This document shows, piece by piece, positions 37,406 to 45,152 of a stretch of 45,152 nucleotides of DNA (the first letter of the stretch is position 1; every line of letters starts with the position of its first letter). The DNA is from JAEUIZ01 sp046155605. Its GTDB lineage: Bacteria; Planctomycetota; Phycisphaerae; Phycisphaerales; UBA1924. Where the stretch lies: assembly GCA_046155605.1 (NCBI GenBank), contig JBJXFQ010000009.1, positions 1 to 45,152 on the forward strand, in the 5' to 3' direction. The translations under genes and the position numbers were made by a program. The notes under the pieces are model-generated. The model did not search any database. It was not told the DNA's origin and worked only from the letters and a program-made list of their open reading frames with translations.

Positions 37406-39673
37406 TTACAGGGAAACGGTGATGGAAAGGTAGCTTGCGTACCAGGTGTACGTGGGCGGTTCAAACGGCAGTTCGTATGGGCCTCCGAGTGGGATCTGTG
37501 GGGCGTTGGGCGGAGGCGGGACGTGGCGCGGCTCCGGGTCGCCGGTGTACGGATCGACAGACGGGTGGGCCGGGTCGTTGTGGATGACCTTCACAAAGGC
37601 GGTTCCGGGAGAGCCGACGCCGTTGTAGATGACTTTCCCGATCGACACTGGCCCCGTGGCGAAGTTGATCGCGGCCTCTCCGGTGAAGCTGGTTCCGGCG
37701 TCGGTGAATTCGAATGAAAGACCGTATGCAGGAACCGTCCAGTCCGCCTCCGTGTTCGGAACCCTTTTCACGACGACGTTCGAGAACACTTCGGGGTAGT
37801 CGCCGATGTGCCCAAGGTACCCGTTCCCCCCGTAGTCGCGCCTTGGAACGGCGTAGATGGTAATGGTGTCGGGGATGCCGACGATGAATTCGTGCGAGGT
37901 AGGGAAGAAGTCGAACGATCCCGGATTCGGAAGCAAGAACGGATTCACCGCCCCCGCGTAGGTTTCGGGGTAGCTCCCGCCGCCGTCCGGTCGGCGCGGC
38001 ACCACCCAGGCCGCAGAGGTCGTGTCGGGCTTGGTGATCGCCTCTATCGCCGCGAAGTTCGATGAATCCGGCCCCCCCCATCCGAGCAGCGGCGACCCGT
38101 AGACCGAGTTGCTGTCCTGCTTCGAGAACGCGCGGTAGTCGGCGATTCCCATGCACCCAATGTATCCGCCCATCTCGTACCGCAGGAGAATCACCTTGTC
38201 CCCGGGATCTTCGTTGTACTCGTAGGAGGCGTACACGTTCGAGTCTGCAAAGACCCGGCGCGGGAGGAATGAGTCTGCCGGGAAAGTCCACATGTGGTGT
38301 GGGTAGAAGATGGCTCCGGCGCGGGGGTACTGGTACCCGCCTCCGTAGTTTTTGCACTCCACCCCGGCGCCCGTTGACCCCGCGACATACATGATGTTGT
38401 TCTTGATGACGAGCGCCGACTCGGGCAGCGAATTGGCATTGGACAGATCAACCACCGCATCGAACCTTGGCTTTGCGATGAACGTGTTGCGCCTGAGCCA
38501 GTTCCGACCCCTGACTTCTCCGGTGGGGAGAATCGACGGCCCCTGCGTCACCACCGTCGTATACGACATGGAGAAGTCCAGCATTCCGATTTGCCAAAAC
38601 ACCTTGGAATCGACAGCGCCGTAGAGGTTGATGTAGCACGAGTCGATCGACGTTGCCTTGCCCGCGCGCATCTGGCCTTGGACTACACCCAGGCTGCATC
38701 GTTCGCTTGCAGAGCTGGCCGACAGCATGAAATCGACCGTTTCCCCGTATCCGACGAACGTGCTCGCCCTGAATCTGTTGAACGAGGACGAGTCGCGCAT
38801 TCTGACCATCGTGACCGTCACTGGTGTTTGCTGGCTCAGCTCGGTGTAGTTGCCGTACCAGTTCATCCGGTGCGTCTGCAAGAACGAGATGCCGTGCCGA
38901 TCGTTGTTACCGACCTCCAACTTCATGAAGATTCGGTTGAATTTGAACTGGAGCGAGTCGACGTAGCCGCGATTGCGGCCAGGCGCCGAGCAAATGGCGT
39001 CGTCGTGCCCCGAGCCGACCATGAACAGGTGGTTTTGCTGGCCTGGCTCGACGCTCCCCACTCCGAGCCGCATGAACTGGCTGTTGAGGACGCTGAACCC
39101 GGCGAGCCGCGCGTACACGTCACTGGTCTGCCCGATCCGAACGGCGATGCCCAAGAACTGGCACTGCTGAATCACCGAGTAGTCGCCGCGCGACCAGCGC
39201 AGACTTCCCGTGAACGTGCATTGAACGATCGAATCCCGCGCCGCGCCCGTGGCCGACAACAGATCTCCGTTGACGCGCAGGTTTTTCACGACGACGTAGG
39301 AATCTCTGATCGTCTGCTCGCCGATCGAGGGCCAAGTCGGCGTCATCCGCTGCGTTGAATCGCTGGTGATGTAGGCGACCCCACCCTCCGGCCCATTCGT
39401 CGGGTTGACGGGGATGGCATACCCGGCCATGTAGTAGAAGCGGTTGCCGCCCGTAGGCGACGTACTCGGGTTGATCTGCCCCGGCACGTTGCTCCCGTAG
39501 ACCAGAACCGTGTCGCCGGCCGCAACGCCGGCCGCGGAGTTGAGCGACCCCCATGCGTTCGTGTACGTCGTCCCGTTGCCGCTGAATCCCGGGCGAACGT
39601 GCCACCTCGCGGCGAGCGCGGGGGCGGCGAAAATGGCGACCGCGACGATGGCGGCGAGCATGCGGCGAATCAT
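37406..39673 (-). CDS. Signal-peptide-bearing parallel beta-helix protein, 755 residues
   Basis: ATG 39673 follows GGAGGCACTACAG and overlaps the upstream stop (ATGA). A clear signal peptide (MIRRMLAAIVAVAIFAAPAL then A) precedes RWHVRPGFSGNGTTYTNAWG, a pattern common at the start of secreted right-handed beta-helix proteins. Residues 50-480 have repeated strand/turn units (SIDSCYINLYGAVDSKVFWQ, ALVIKNNIMYVAGSTGAG). The C terminus ends in Pro-rich segments (PEPRHVPPPPNAPQIPLGGP). Location between portal and scaffold genes is highly unusual for an exported protein. It may be a polysaccharide-degrading or envelope-modifying enzyme, or a recruited host gene. Confidence 0.75.
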   Translation of the reverse strand: MIRRMLAAIVAVAIFAAPALAARWHVRPGFSGNGTTYTNAWGSLNSAAGVAAGDTVLVYGSNVPGQINPSTSPTGGNRFYYMAGYAIPVNPTNGPEGGVAYITSDSTQRMTPTWPSIGEQTIRDSYVVVKNLRVNGDLLSATGAARDSIVQCTFTGSLRWSRGDYSVIQQCQFLGIAVRIGQTSDVYARLAGFSVLNSQFMRLGVGSVEPGQQNHLFMVGSGHDDAICSAPGRNRGYVDSLQFKFNRIFMKLEVGNNDRHGISFLQTHRMNWYGNYTELSQQTPVTVTMVRMRDSSSFNRFRASTFVGYGETVDFMLSASSASERCSLGVVQGQMRAGKATSIDSCYINLYGAVDSKVFWQIGMLDFSMSYTTVVTQGPSILPTGEVRGRNWLRRNTFIAKPRFDAVVDLSNANSLPESALVIKNNIMYVAGSTGAGVECKNYGGGYQYPRAGAIFYPHHMWTFPADSFLPRRVFADSNVYASYEYNEDPGDKVILLRYEMGGYIGCMGIADYRAFSKQDSNSVYGSPLLGWGGPDSSNFAAIEAITKPDTTSAAWVVPRRPDGGGSYPETYAGAVNPFLLPNPGSFDFFPTSHEFIVGIPDTITIYAVPRRDYGGNGYLGHIGDYPEVFSNVVVKRVPNTEADWTVPAYGLSFEFTDAGTSFTGEAAINFATGPVSIGKVIYNGVGSPGTAFVKVIHNDPAHPSVDPYTGDPEPRHVPPPPNAPQIPLGGPYELPFEPPTYTWYASYLSITVSL

Positions 39674-39816
39674 CTGTAGTGCCTCCGGTTGGCTGCGGTT
39701 CTGGCGCTGGACTTCCGTTTCGTAATTGGGGCGGCTCGCTTTCGCGATCGAGACATCTCCTTGACTGCGATGCGAGCAAGGCGCTTCTGTGGGGTCATGC
39801 TACTGCGGCGGACCAT
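39670..39816 (-). CDS. 48-residue strongly basic protein
   Basis: ATG 39816 has AAGGGAG at five bases and lies 17 bases inside the portal gene's end; its TGA overlaps the ATG of the beta-helix gene. The peptide has about 20 Arg/Lys and no acid cluster (MVRRSSMTPQKRLARIAVKE, later RSRKRAAPITKRKSSARTAA). Too short for standard callers but well placed. A DNA- or RNA-binding peptide packed with the genome, or a nucleoid-associated factor, is a reasonable guess. Confidence 0.65.
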   Translation of the reverse strand: MVRRSSMTPQKRLARIAVKEMSRSRKRAAPITKRKSSARTAANRRHYR

Positions 39817-41695
39817 CGCTACTCCCTTCATCCCCGGGCTTTCCAGGAGCGCCAGATTGGGCCTTGGCTGCCGCCTCGGCTTGCTTCTGGAGCAATTGCC
39901 ACTGCATCGCTCGCTGAGCGAGGATCTGCCAGTTCGGGATTTCGAGCAGTTCGAGCACAGATCCAGGGTCGAGCAGCCCCATCTGGTAAAGCGACAGGTA
40001 CCGCTCCTCCCTTTTCGTCTGCGCTTCGAGGTCGCTTTCCTCGTCCGGCATCCTGAATTCGTACTCGCCCTCGAGGTCGATTGAGCGGAACGATGCAGGC
40101 TGGCCGTCCGTGGCCTTGAAGAACACGGCATGGTTGAGTTTCCTGCCCATCACGCGGCAAGCCATCGTCACGATCTTGGCCCACACTGCGGCAGACTGGA
40201 CCATCGACGACTGGATTCGGATCGCCGCGGCACCCTGCAGGGCGCGTAGCGCGACGCCGGCCTCGATGCCCTCGGGGCGCATCCCATGCAACGACCTGTT
40301 GGCCCCACTGACGATCTCTGCATGCTCAAACTCGGCGGCGATCTGATTGAACTCGTTTGTCGAAGGCTGCTGCGTTTCCAGCCGCTCGAATCCCGAGCCG
40401 GGCTTCTTCTCGATGATGTCCCCGGGCTCAATGCTTCGGTTCGCGTCTACGGTCGAATTCCTATCAGTGACCCATGCCGGCGTACCCGTGAAGGCGGTGG
40501 CCCGGTTCAGCGTGTTCTTGCGCTCGTTGATCGAGCGATTGATCGAGATCAGGTTGTCCAGCTCGCCGACGCCCTGTAGCCGATGGTCGTGGCGGTATCG
40601 GTAGTCGACTGCGAACGGCACAGATCCGAAAACCTCGTCAAGCGGCTCCTCGTGCAGCATCCTGCCACTCGCCGACCACATGATCCGCCAGCCGCTCTTG
40701 CAAACCGGAACCATGTCCTCGTGATGATCGGCGAACGAGATGGGGCCGTGTTCCGGGTCTTGCACCGTCGTTGTCCCCGGCGCTATACGGCGCTTCATCG
40801 ACCTGTCGCGGATGATGAGCTGGACGAGGAATGTCGTGTCCAAACCTTCTTCCCGCGACGATGCGCCGTCAGGAACCATCGTTGTCGTGCCGGACGTGGG
40901 CGGGTTGCCGGGGACGTTGGACTCGGGCGCCGTCATGTACGGGACTCGATCGCTTCCCCTACCCACCCAATTCTGATACAGCGCGGCGTCGGGAAGAACC
41001 GTGGAGTCGTATGCGGGAGACGTGTAGTTGTCGGGAACGATGTGCTCCGCGAGCTTCGGGAACATCGCCTTGAGCCTGCGCGTGGCGATCGGGGCGGCGA
41101 AGAAGAAGTACTCGCAATCCTCGACCCGACGCGCAGAAACATCGGGGTACCAGTCGAACGGCGACCAGTTGATGACGTATGGCATGCCGGTTTCTGGATT
41201 CACCACCAGCAGCGGGATCGAGTAGCCGTACTTGCATTTCGTTCCGGCGGCGTCGTATCGGACCGCGGCGACCTCGGCGCGGTCCAGCCACCAGTAGCCG
41301 GCCTCGCGGATGATGCGGACACGGCCCTCGTCCATAGGGCGGCGCGGCTCCACAATCGGCCGGAGCGGTCGCGACATCATCACCGCGCGAGTCACCTCGA
41401 CGTTTGAGAAGCACAGGTTCGTGACCTCGAGCCTCTGATTGTCCGCGTCGTTCTTGAAGTGCAGGCCGCGGTAGTACCTCTCGCACATGGTCAGGCGAGC
41501 GATCTCGGGCTGCCTGGCCCGGACCGTCCGCTGCCACAGGTCGTTCATGAACGCGAACGAGTGCGATGGGTCGTAGGTGTCTCCGGGGCGCACGCAGTCG
41601 GGGAGCGGCGGCATCCCCTCAAGTATCGGGTCCATGTCCGACGTGAAGATCGAGCCGTCCTGGCGCTCCAGCGTGATTGCGTGCTCGTTCGTCAC
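39800..41695 (-). CDS. Portal protein, 631 residues
   Basis: GTG 41695 overlaps the TGA of the FmdB-like gene and has GGGGAGAG at eight bases; 81 further codons upstream are only shadow of that gene. The product matches podovirus portal proteins of the P22/Caudovirales type: NLCFSNVEVTRAVMMSRPLR, VINWSPFDWYPDVSARRVED, FGSVPFAVDYRYRHDHRLQG, GVGELDNLISINRSINERKN, and a C-terminal acidic helix (RMPDEESDLEAQTKREERYL). It forms the dodecameric channel at the packaging vertex. Confidence 0.85.
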   Translation of the reverse strand: MTNEHAITLERQDGSIFTSDMDPILEGMPPLPDCVRPGDTYDPSHSFAFMNDLWQRTVRARQPEIARLTMCERYYRGLHFKNDADNQRLEVTNLCFSNVEVTRAVMMSRPLRPIVEPRRPMDEGRVRIIREAGYWWLDRAEVAAVRYDAAGTKCKYGYSIPLLVVNPETGMPYVINWSPFDWYPDVSARRVEDCEYFFFAAPIATRRLKAMFPKLAEHIVPDNYTSPAYDSTVLPDAALYQNWVGRGSDRVPYMTAPESNVPGNPPTSGTTTMVPDGASSREEGLDTTFLVQLIIRDRSMKRRIAPGTTTVQDPEHGPISFADHHEDMVPVCKSGWRIMWSASGRMLHEEPLDEVFGSVPFAVDYRYRHDHRLQGVGELDNLISINRSINERKNTLNRATAFTGTPAWVTDRNSTVDANRSIEPGDIIEKKPGSGFERLETQQPSTNEFNQIAAEFEHAEIVSGANRSLHGMRPEGIEAGVALRALQGAAAIRIQSSMVQSAAVWAKIVTMACRVMGRKLNHAVFFKATDGQPASFRSIDLEGEYEFRMPDEESDLEAQTKREERYLSLYQMGLLDPGSVLELLEIPNWQILAQRAMQWQLLQKQAEAAAKAQSGAPGKPGDEGSSDGPPQ

Positions 41696-42039
41696 TGGCG
41701 ACGCTCTCCCCATGATCCGAGGCTGTTGGGGGGCGGTTTCTCGCGCTCGCGCTTCTTCACGGGCTCGTAGTTCTGCATCTCGATCCCGCGCTCGCCCGCG
41801 TATCGCCTTTGAATGTCCCTGAGATGCCGCCGCGACTTCACCACGCAGCCGATGGTCGGGTTGTAGTGCTCGGGACAATCGTTGTCGATGCCTATGCGGC
41901 TGTCTCGGTGGGTGGCGCCGAGGTCGTACTGAGCACGCTTCGAGCATTTGCCGCACCGGATCGCACGCGGGCGGTCTGCAAAGCGGAACACTTCGTCGGT
42001 GACGTGACCCTTAGCGCAAACGAAGGAGTATGTCGGCAT
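41692..42039 (-). CDS. FmdB-like zinc-ribbon protein, 115 residues
   Basis: Starts MPTYSFVCAKGH with a second knuckle CGKC about 20 residues later, the FmdB/zinc-ribbon pattern that in bacteria regulates gene expression. The rest is basic and helical (VVKSRRHLRDIQRRYAGERG). Phages often carry such a protein between terminase and portal. ATG 42039 lies within the upstream gene; the stop overlaps the portal GTG. Confidence 0.75.
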   Translation of the reverse strand: MPTYSFVCAKGHVTDEVFRFADRPRAIRCGKCSKRAQYDLGATHRDSRIGIDNDCPEHYNPTIGCVVKSRRHLRDIQRRYAGERGIEMQNYEPVKKREREKPPPNSLGSWGERRQ

Positions 42040-42307
42040 CCGTGCCTGGAATCCTCATGCCGTGATTGCGGCCAAAGCCGTTCACGGCCATATGGTAGAG
42101 GCGTCCAATCTGCTCCGGGGAGAACCCCTCCGCGCACGTCTTGTGCGCGTACATGTCCGGCCCGATGTTGGTTTCGATCTTGTACGCGCTGGTGATGCAG
42201 ACACCCTTGCCGCAGACGAGGCAATCCACGTCGCCGCTTTCCTTCACGACGAAACGATCGTCGGCGAGAACGACTTCGCCCGTGTGGTTGACCGCCGTGG
42301 TGTTCAA
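42011..42307 (-). CDS. 98-residue zinc-finger-like protein
   Basis: A TTG at 42307 overlaps the terminase TGA (TTGA). CLVCGKGVC gives one CxxC and later KTCAEG adds a Cys; the region SAYKIETNIGPDMYAHKTCA is a possible HNH-like or DUF fold but lacks catalytic histidines. Overlaps the FmdB-like gene by 29 bases. Function unknown. Confidence 0.6.
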   Translation of the reverse strand: MNTTAVNHTGEVVLADDRFVVKESGDVDCLVCGKGVCITSAYKIETNIGPDMYAHKTCAEGFSPEQIGRLYHMAVNGFGRNHGMRIPGTDADILLRLR

Positions 42308-44079
42308 CTCGCCTCCGAGGACAGCGCATTCCGTCGCTGCTTCAGACGATACGCTCGTTCGTCCAATTCTTCAATGTCCCGCGCCGTCATGTCCTCGCGG
42401 CCAGTCGCCTTTGCTGCGGCCGCAAGTGAATCGTCCGTCGGAATCCCCATGCTGGCCGCCACCCGGTTCCGGTGACGCCACCCAGCCAATGCGTCGTACT
42501 CCTCGACCCGCAGGGGCTCGAGGTCCGGGCTTTCGTCCGCCCAAACCTCGATGGTGAGGGCGTAGGCGACCAAGAGATCCTTGGGCTTCCCGTCGAAGTT
42601 CTGCACCTGGTCATTGTCGTCGTAGTAGACGTTGATGAGCTGGGCGATCAGGCGGGGGTCGCTGAGGCGAACGTCCATGTCGTCAACGACGCGGATCAGC
42701 CGGTCGAAAAGCATGGATTTGCTCTTGATGCTCGTCATGAATCCAACCTTCCCCGTCACCTTCGTCGCTACCGAGTCGCGGGGCGTCGTCCGCTGCCACA
42801 CGTTGGCGTATCCCAGCCGCTCGGTTTCGATTCCGAAGGCCATCCCGTGATTGTTGGCCTCCCATATGTCCACGGCGTTATTGTAATAAACACATAGGCT
42901 TCTGGCCTTCCTGGCGTGCTTGTCCGGGCGCAGCCTGCCGCACCAGACGGCGACCGGGTGGCCGGTCATCAGGTCCGTCACCACGCTCGGCGACTCGTCG
43001 GACCCCGGATCTCCCTCGGACGGGTCGCTCCCGCAGGCGTACCGATGACGCGGCATGGGCGGCTTGAGGATACGAAGGGGCGCCTTGGGGTACGGCGCCA
43101 CCAGGACAGGAGTCTGCCTATCCTCGTCCCAATCAATGTCTTGAAGCGGCGGAAGGTCATCAACCTCGACGTGCGGAGGGGCCTGATGCTGGTGCCATTC
43201 TATCGCCGCTCTCGAGAAAACTGGGCGCCCGGTCTGTAGGAAGCACTCCATCAGGGTCGATGGGTACTCCTGATGGAAGATGTCGATCGAGCCCTTACAC
43301 TTCGTTCTGATGGCGTAGCGGCGCCATGCAAGCTGCTCGGACGTGACTTGGAAGTTGCTGACGAGGCGCGTTTCCTCCTCGTCTAAATCGCCCAGGTCGC
43401 CCGCCGGCATGGAGTACCCCGGCTCCTCGAACCACGGCACGAACAGTAGGGTCCAGTCGTTCTGCCCGTTCTCCGCCTGGACGCACAGCTCGTAGAAGGT
43501 GTTGAACCCCTTGCCGGTGGACTCGACGAGTATGAACGTGTCGGGGTTGTCCGGGACGGCCTGCATCACGGCGGCGATCACTTCGTCGGGGTCCGGGTAT
43601 AGGGCGAACTCGCTCAGGTGGACGCCCTGTGCGGTGGTGCCGCGGCCGCCGCCGGCGCTCGGAACCTCGATCTCGATGCGCGAGTCGTTGTGCTCGAACT
43701 GGATCTCGCCCTTCGTTGAGTACGCCGTTTCGGGCTTCACCGAGTCCGGCAGGTTGTCGTAGTAACGCTTGGTCATGCGGAAGATCTTCTTCGACGCCTT
43801 CTCGTCGTGGGCCATGACGACGAAGGTGCGGTTCTCCCACAGGTGCGCCATCCAGAACCCCAGCGCCTCGGCGTAGGTCGAAATGCCGGTCTGGCGAGAC
43901 TTGGGGACGAGGCAGCGGAATGGGACCGACCGCTTTTTTGCATCGAGGCGGGCGCGGTCTAGGCGACTCTGCGCCTCGTTGAACACGAAGGGGATCTTCC
44001 GCCCGTCCTTCGTGGTGATCTTGAGGCAGGTCTTGCAGTACAGCTCGAAATCGCCACGCAGCTCGTCAATCGGAATCAG
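42304..44079 (-). CDS. terL: Large terminase subunit
   Basis: ATPase motifs: KSRQTGIST (Walker A-like, residues about 60-68), VHLSEFALYP (Walker B), and ILVESTGKGF (coupling motif). RNase H-type nuclease residues follow in ACGSDPSEGDPGSDESPSVV, IWEANNHGMAFGIE, and INVYYDDND. It packages phage DNA through the portal. No ATG, GTG or TTG lies in frame between 44445 and 44080; I chose CTG 44079, about 20 residues before the first conserved segment (ELYCKTCLKITTKDGRKIPF). The upstream extension to GTG 44445 is a shadow of the neighbouring gene. Alternatives are an ATA start at 44094 or a frameshift from that gene. Confidence 0.85.
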   Translation of the reverse strand: MIPIDELRGDFELYCKTCLKITTKDGRKIPFVFNEAQSRLDRARLDAKKRSVPFRCLVPKSRQTGISTYAEALGFWMAHLWENRTFVVMAHDEKASKKIFRMTKRYYDNLPDSVKPETAYSTKGEIQFEHNDSRIEIEVPSAGGGRGTTAQGVHLSEFALYPDPDEVIAAVMQAVPDNPDTFILVESTGKGFNTFYELCVQAENGQNDWTLLFVPWFEEPGYSMPAGDLGDLDEEETRLVSNFQVTSEQLAWRRYAIRTKCKGSIDIFHQEYPSTLMECFLQTGRPVFSRAAIEWHQHQAPPHVEVDDLPPLQDIDWDEDRQTPVLVAPYPKAPLRILKPPMPRHRYACGSDPSEGDPGSDESPSVVTDLMTGHPVAVWCGRLRPDKHARKARSLCVYYNNAVDIWEANNHGMAFGIETERLGYANVWQRTTPRDSVATKVTGKVGFMTSIKSKSMLFDRLIRVVDDMDVRLSDPRLIAQLINVYYDDNDQVQNFDGKPKDLLVAYALTIEVWADESPDLEPLRVEEYDALAGWRHRNRVAASMGIPTDDSLAAAAKATGREDMTARDIEELDERAYRLKQRRNALSSEAS

Positions 44080-44090
44080 GCGAGGCGGCG

Positions 44091-44420
44091 TTATCCCCTG
44101 CTCAGGTCCAACGGTGGTCCCTGTACGGACTCCGGCGGCCGCTCCCGCCGCGGGGGAGGGGGAACCACTCCCAATGCGGATACGGGCTGTGCCCTTGCTA
44201 CCAGCGCCGCCACGTCGGCGCTCAGGCTTTTGAGAATCACCAGGTCGCGCTGCCCCGCCGCCAGAGTCGCCACTTCCGCTGATAGCCGGGACATCTCCTT
44301 GGTCTGCACCGTCTGCAGGAATCTCGACATGACCAGGCAGAACGCGAACCCCAGGACGAACATCAAGGTCGCGATTCCGACCAGCGCGGCCACCTGCCCG
44401 AAGATAGGATGCGCTTCCAC
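44091..44420 (-). CDS. 109-residue membrane/coiled-coil protein before terminase
   Basis: GTG 44420 overlaps the TAG of the upstream gene (TAGTG). Hydrophobic span at about 8-32 (GQVAALVGIATLMFVLGFAF), then an amphipathic helix (SRLSAEVATLAAGQRDLVIL) and a Pro/Arg-rich tail. It is not a typical small terminase. The TAA at 44091 is immediately upstream of the terminase coding frame, so coupling is likely. Confidence 0.65.
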   Translation of the reverse strand: MEAHPIFGQVAALVGIATLMFVLGFAFCLVMSRFLQTVQTKEMSRLSAEVATLAAGQRDLVILKSLSADVAALVARAQPVSALGVVPPPPRRERPPESVQGPPLDLSRG

Positions 44421-44710
44421 TACGACCCGCCCTTGTCCGGTTCACGCACTACGTACTCCCTTGCGATTGCCAAGAGCACTCCCCCCGGGCTTCTCGGACT
44501 GAGCGCCATCGCCAGCGAGTAGCAGAACTCCATGCTCGGAGGCCCCTGCAGCCGCTCCCTCCACCACCACTGGCCTGTGCTGAGCCCGCACTTCTTCCTC
44601 AGAACGCCGAAGCTCATCTTCGGATTCCGGCTCATCCACGGCTCGATCGCGCGCATCCAGCCTGGCAATTGCTTCTGATCCCGCGGCGCAGAGCGGGCAT
44701 CCTTCGACAT
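44420..44710 (-). CDS. 96-residue HTH-like protein, small-terminase or regulator candidate
   Basis: ATG 44710 follows AGGAGAGTCGAG. Residues about 15-75 resemble an XRE-type helix-turn-helix (PGWMRAIEPWMSRNPKMSFG, VLRKKCGLSTGQWWWRERLQ, then GPPSMEFCYSLAMALSPRS). The position just upstream of the terminase operon would suit a small terminase, but the fold is closer to a DNA-binding repressor; it is the best candidate in the window for the factor that binds the CCTTG palindromes. Overlaps another frame by 270 bases. Confidence 0.6.
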   Translation of the reverse strand: MSKDARSAPRDQKQLPGWMRAIEPWMSRNPKMSFGVLRKKCGLSTGQWWWRERLQGPPSMEFCYSLAMALSPRSPGGVLLAIAREYVVREPDKGGS

Positions 44711-45014
44711 TCTCGACTCTCCTCTGGTTTCCGTGTGCCCGGCACGATATGTACTCACCTGAACGGCTCTCGATGAAGCACGCCTCGCACATACCAGCCC
44801 TCGGAGACGCCTTGACGTAGAGCGGCTGCCTCGTTTTCTCGTCGAAGATCGGTCGCCCAATCGAATCCGTGCGTTGCACCACCTTCACCGGCTCCCCGAA
44901 CTCATCAACCTCGCGCTGGATCATGTGACTGGAGAGGGCGCATTGGATGTACCCGGCGTCCAGCTCGAAGTCGTTCGGGTAGTCGATCTCCACCCCGTCA
45001 ACGTAGTCCATCAT
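44442..45014 (-). CDS. 190-residue Cys-rich protein overlapping the HTH-like gene
   Basis: ATG 45014 follows GAGAGG and lies 17 bases inside the end of the join-spanning gene. CEAC and CRAHG near 76-92 and CPLC near 106-109 could form a zinc site. After about residue 105 the frame overlaps the HTH-like gene on the same strand, and the last 80 residues (EGAAAGASEHGVLLLAGDGA) look like shadow translation. So the upstream two-thirds are probably real and the C terminus uncertain. Confidence 0.55.
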   Translation of the reverse strand: MMDYVDGVEIDYPNDFELDAGYIQCALSSHMIQREVDEFGEPVKVVQRTDSIGRPIFDEKTRQPLYVKASPRAGMCEACFIESRSGEYISCRAHGNQRRVENVEGCPLCAAGSEAIARLDARDRAVDEPESEDELRRSEEEVRAQHRPVVVEGAAAGASEHGVLLLAGDGAQSEKPGGSALGNRKGVRSA

Positions 45015-45152
45015 CCATCCTCTCGTAGCCGCGGTATGCGTATGTGTTGGTGTCTCCGATCCTCTCGTAAACACCGCTTTTGATCCCGCCACCAGACACT
45101 TGAACCGGCTGGATTATCCTCGGCGGCCAATGCTCGCCGGCGATCTGGCGGA
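44998..45152 (-). CDS. 72-residue hypothetical protein, C-terminal part (second copy across the join)
   Basis: Same gene as 1-191, seen here through the terminal overlap. This copy begins outside the window and ends with TGA at 44998-45000. The YERMDD element and final residues lie in bases unique to this end. Confidence 0.7.
   Translation of the reverse strand, partial: RQIAGEHWPPRIIQPVQVSGGGIKSGVYERIGDTNTYAYRGYERMDDGLR
45026..45152. repeat. Right copy of 127-bp terminal overlap
   Basis: Identical to positions 1-127. Removing one copy gives a 45,025-bp circle. Confidence 0.95.

Noticed and set aside
1..45152. 127-bp ends as a biological direct terminal repeat
   Set aside because: The exact k-mer-like length and the gene reading through the join fit an assembly overlap better than a packaged terminal repeat; sequence alone cannot show ends.
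1..45152. Temperate phage hypothesis
   Set aside because: No integrase, recombinase, excisionase or attachment-site pair is recognisable; absence is not proof.

Overview
The window is almost certainly one complete, circularised genome of a short-tailed (podovirus-like) tailed phage, assembled from a metagenome or other short reads. The first 127 bases are repeated exactly as the last 127 bases, and a 72-codon gene reads without interruption across the join, so the real unit is 45,025 bp. An overlap of exactly 127 bases is what a k=127 de Bruijn assembly leaves on a circular contig; it is not evidence for physical termini. The genome is GC-rich and tightly packed, with many ATGA, GTGA and TTGA stop/start overlaps. 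There is no integrase, no recognisable CI-type repressor and no tRNA, so a lytic life style is likely. The host is unknown; a secreted protein with a FlgD/T9SS-like C-terminal element hints at an FCB-group or similar Gram-negative host, but this is weak.

Layout. (1) A very long leftward late unit starts near 2.0 kb, runs to position 1, crosses the join and continues from 45.0 kb down to 16.57 kb. It holds small zinc-ribbon and membrane proteins, a possible HTH protein, the large terminase, an FmdB-like zinc ribbon, the portal, a 48-residue highly basic protein, a signal-peptide-bearing beta-helix protein, scaffold, major capsid protein, head/tail structural proteins, a 236-residue tail adaptor, a 1185-residue tail-hub protein, fibre-like proteins, three internal-virion candidates including a 2149-residue polyvalent protein, then an M15-type endolysin and two holin-like membrane proteins. 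It ends at a strong hairpin terminator at 16.5 kb. (2) A second leftward unit (16.47 to 11.77 kb) carries a decapeptide-repeat protein, a RecT-like annealing protein with a coiled-coil partner, and secreted or membrane proteins. (3) A rightward unit (2.17 to 5.87 kb) carries a C5 cytosine methyltransferase, a VRR-NUC nuclease, a broken RLIG1/DUF5565 RNA ligase and small proteins. (4) A second rightward unit (8.35 to 11.66 kb) carries a Toprim/TopoVIA-like protein and a zinc-rich LPD29-like protein and meets unit 2 at a bidirectional terminator. (5) Two short leftward single-gene units at 6.0-7.2 kb carry a Tad2-type anti-Thoeris protein and a conserved small phage protein.

The most striking finding is that all five promoter regions I can identify carry the same 14-bp palindrome, CCTTG-N4-CAAGG/C, laid over the -35 box, each with a -10 hexamer 17 bp downstream (2.0 kb divergent, 6.5, 7.2, 8.27 and 16.55 kb). 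This looks like a genome-wide operator/promoter control system of the phage. At 16.5 kb it is combined with a terminator so that late transcripts should stop there while locally started transcripts should pass. No DNA polymerase, helicase or primase gene is recognisable, so replication must depend on the host or on unrecognised proteins.
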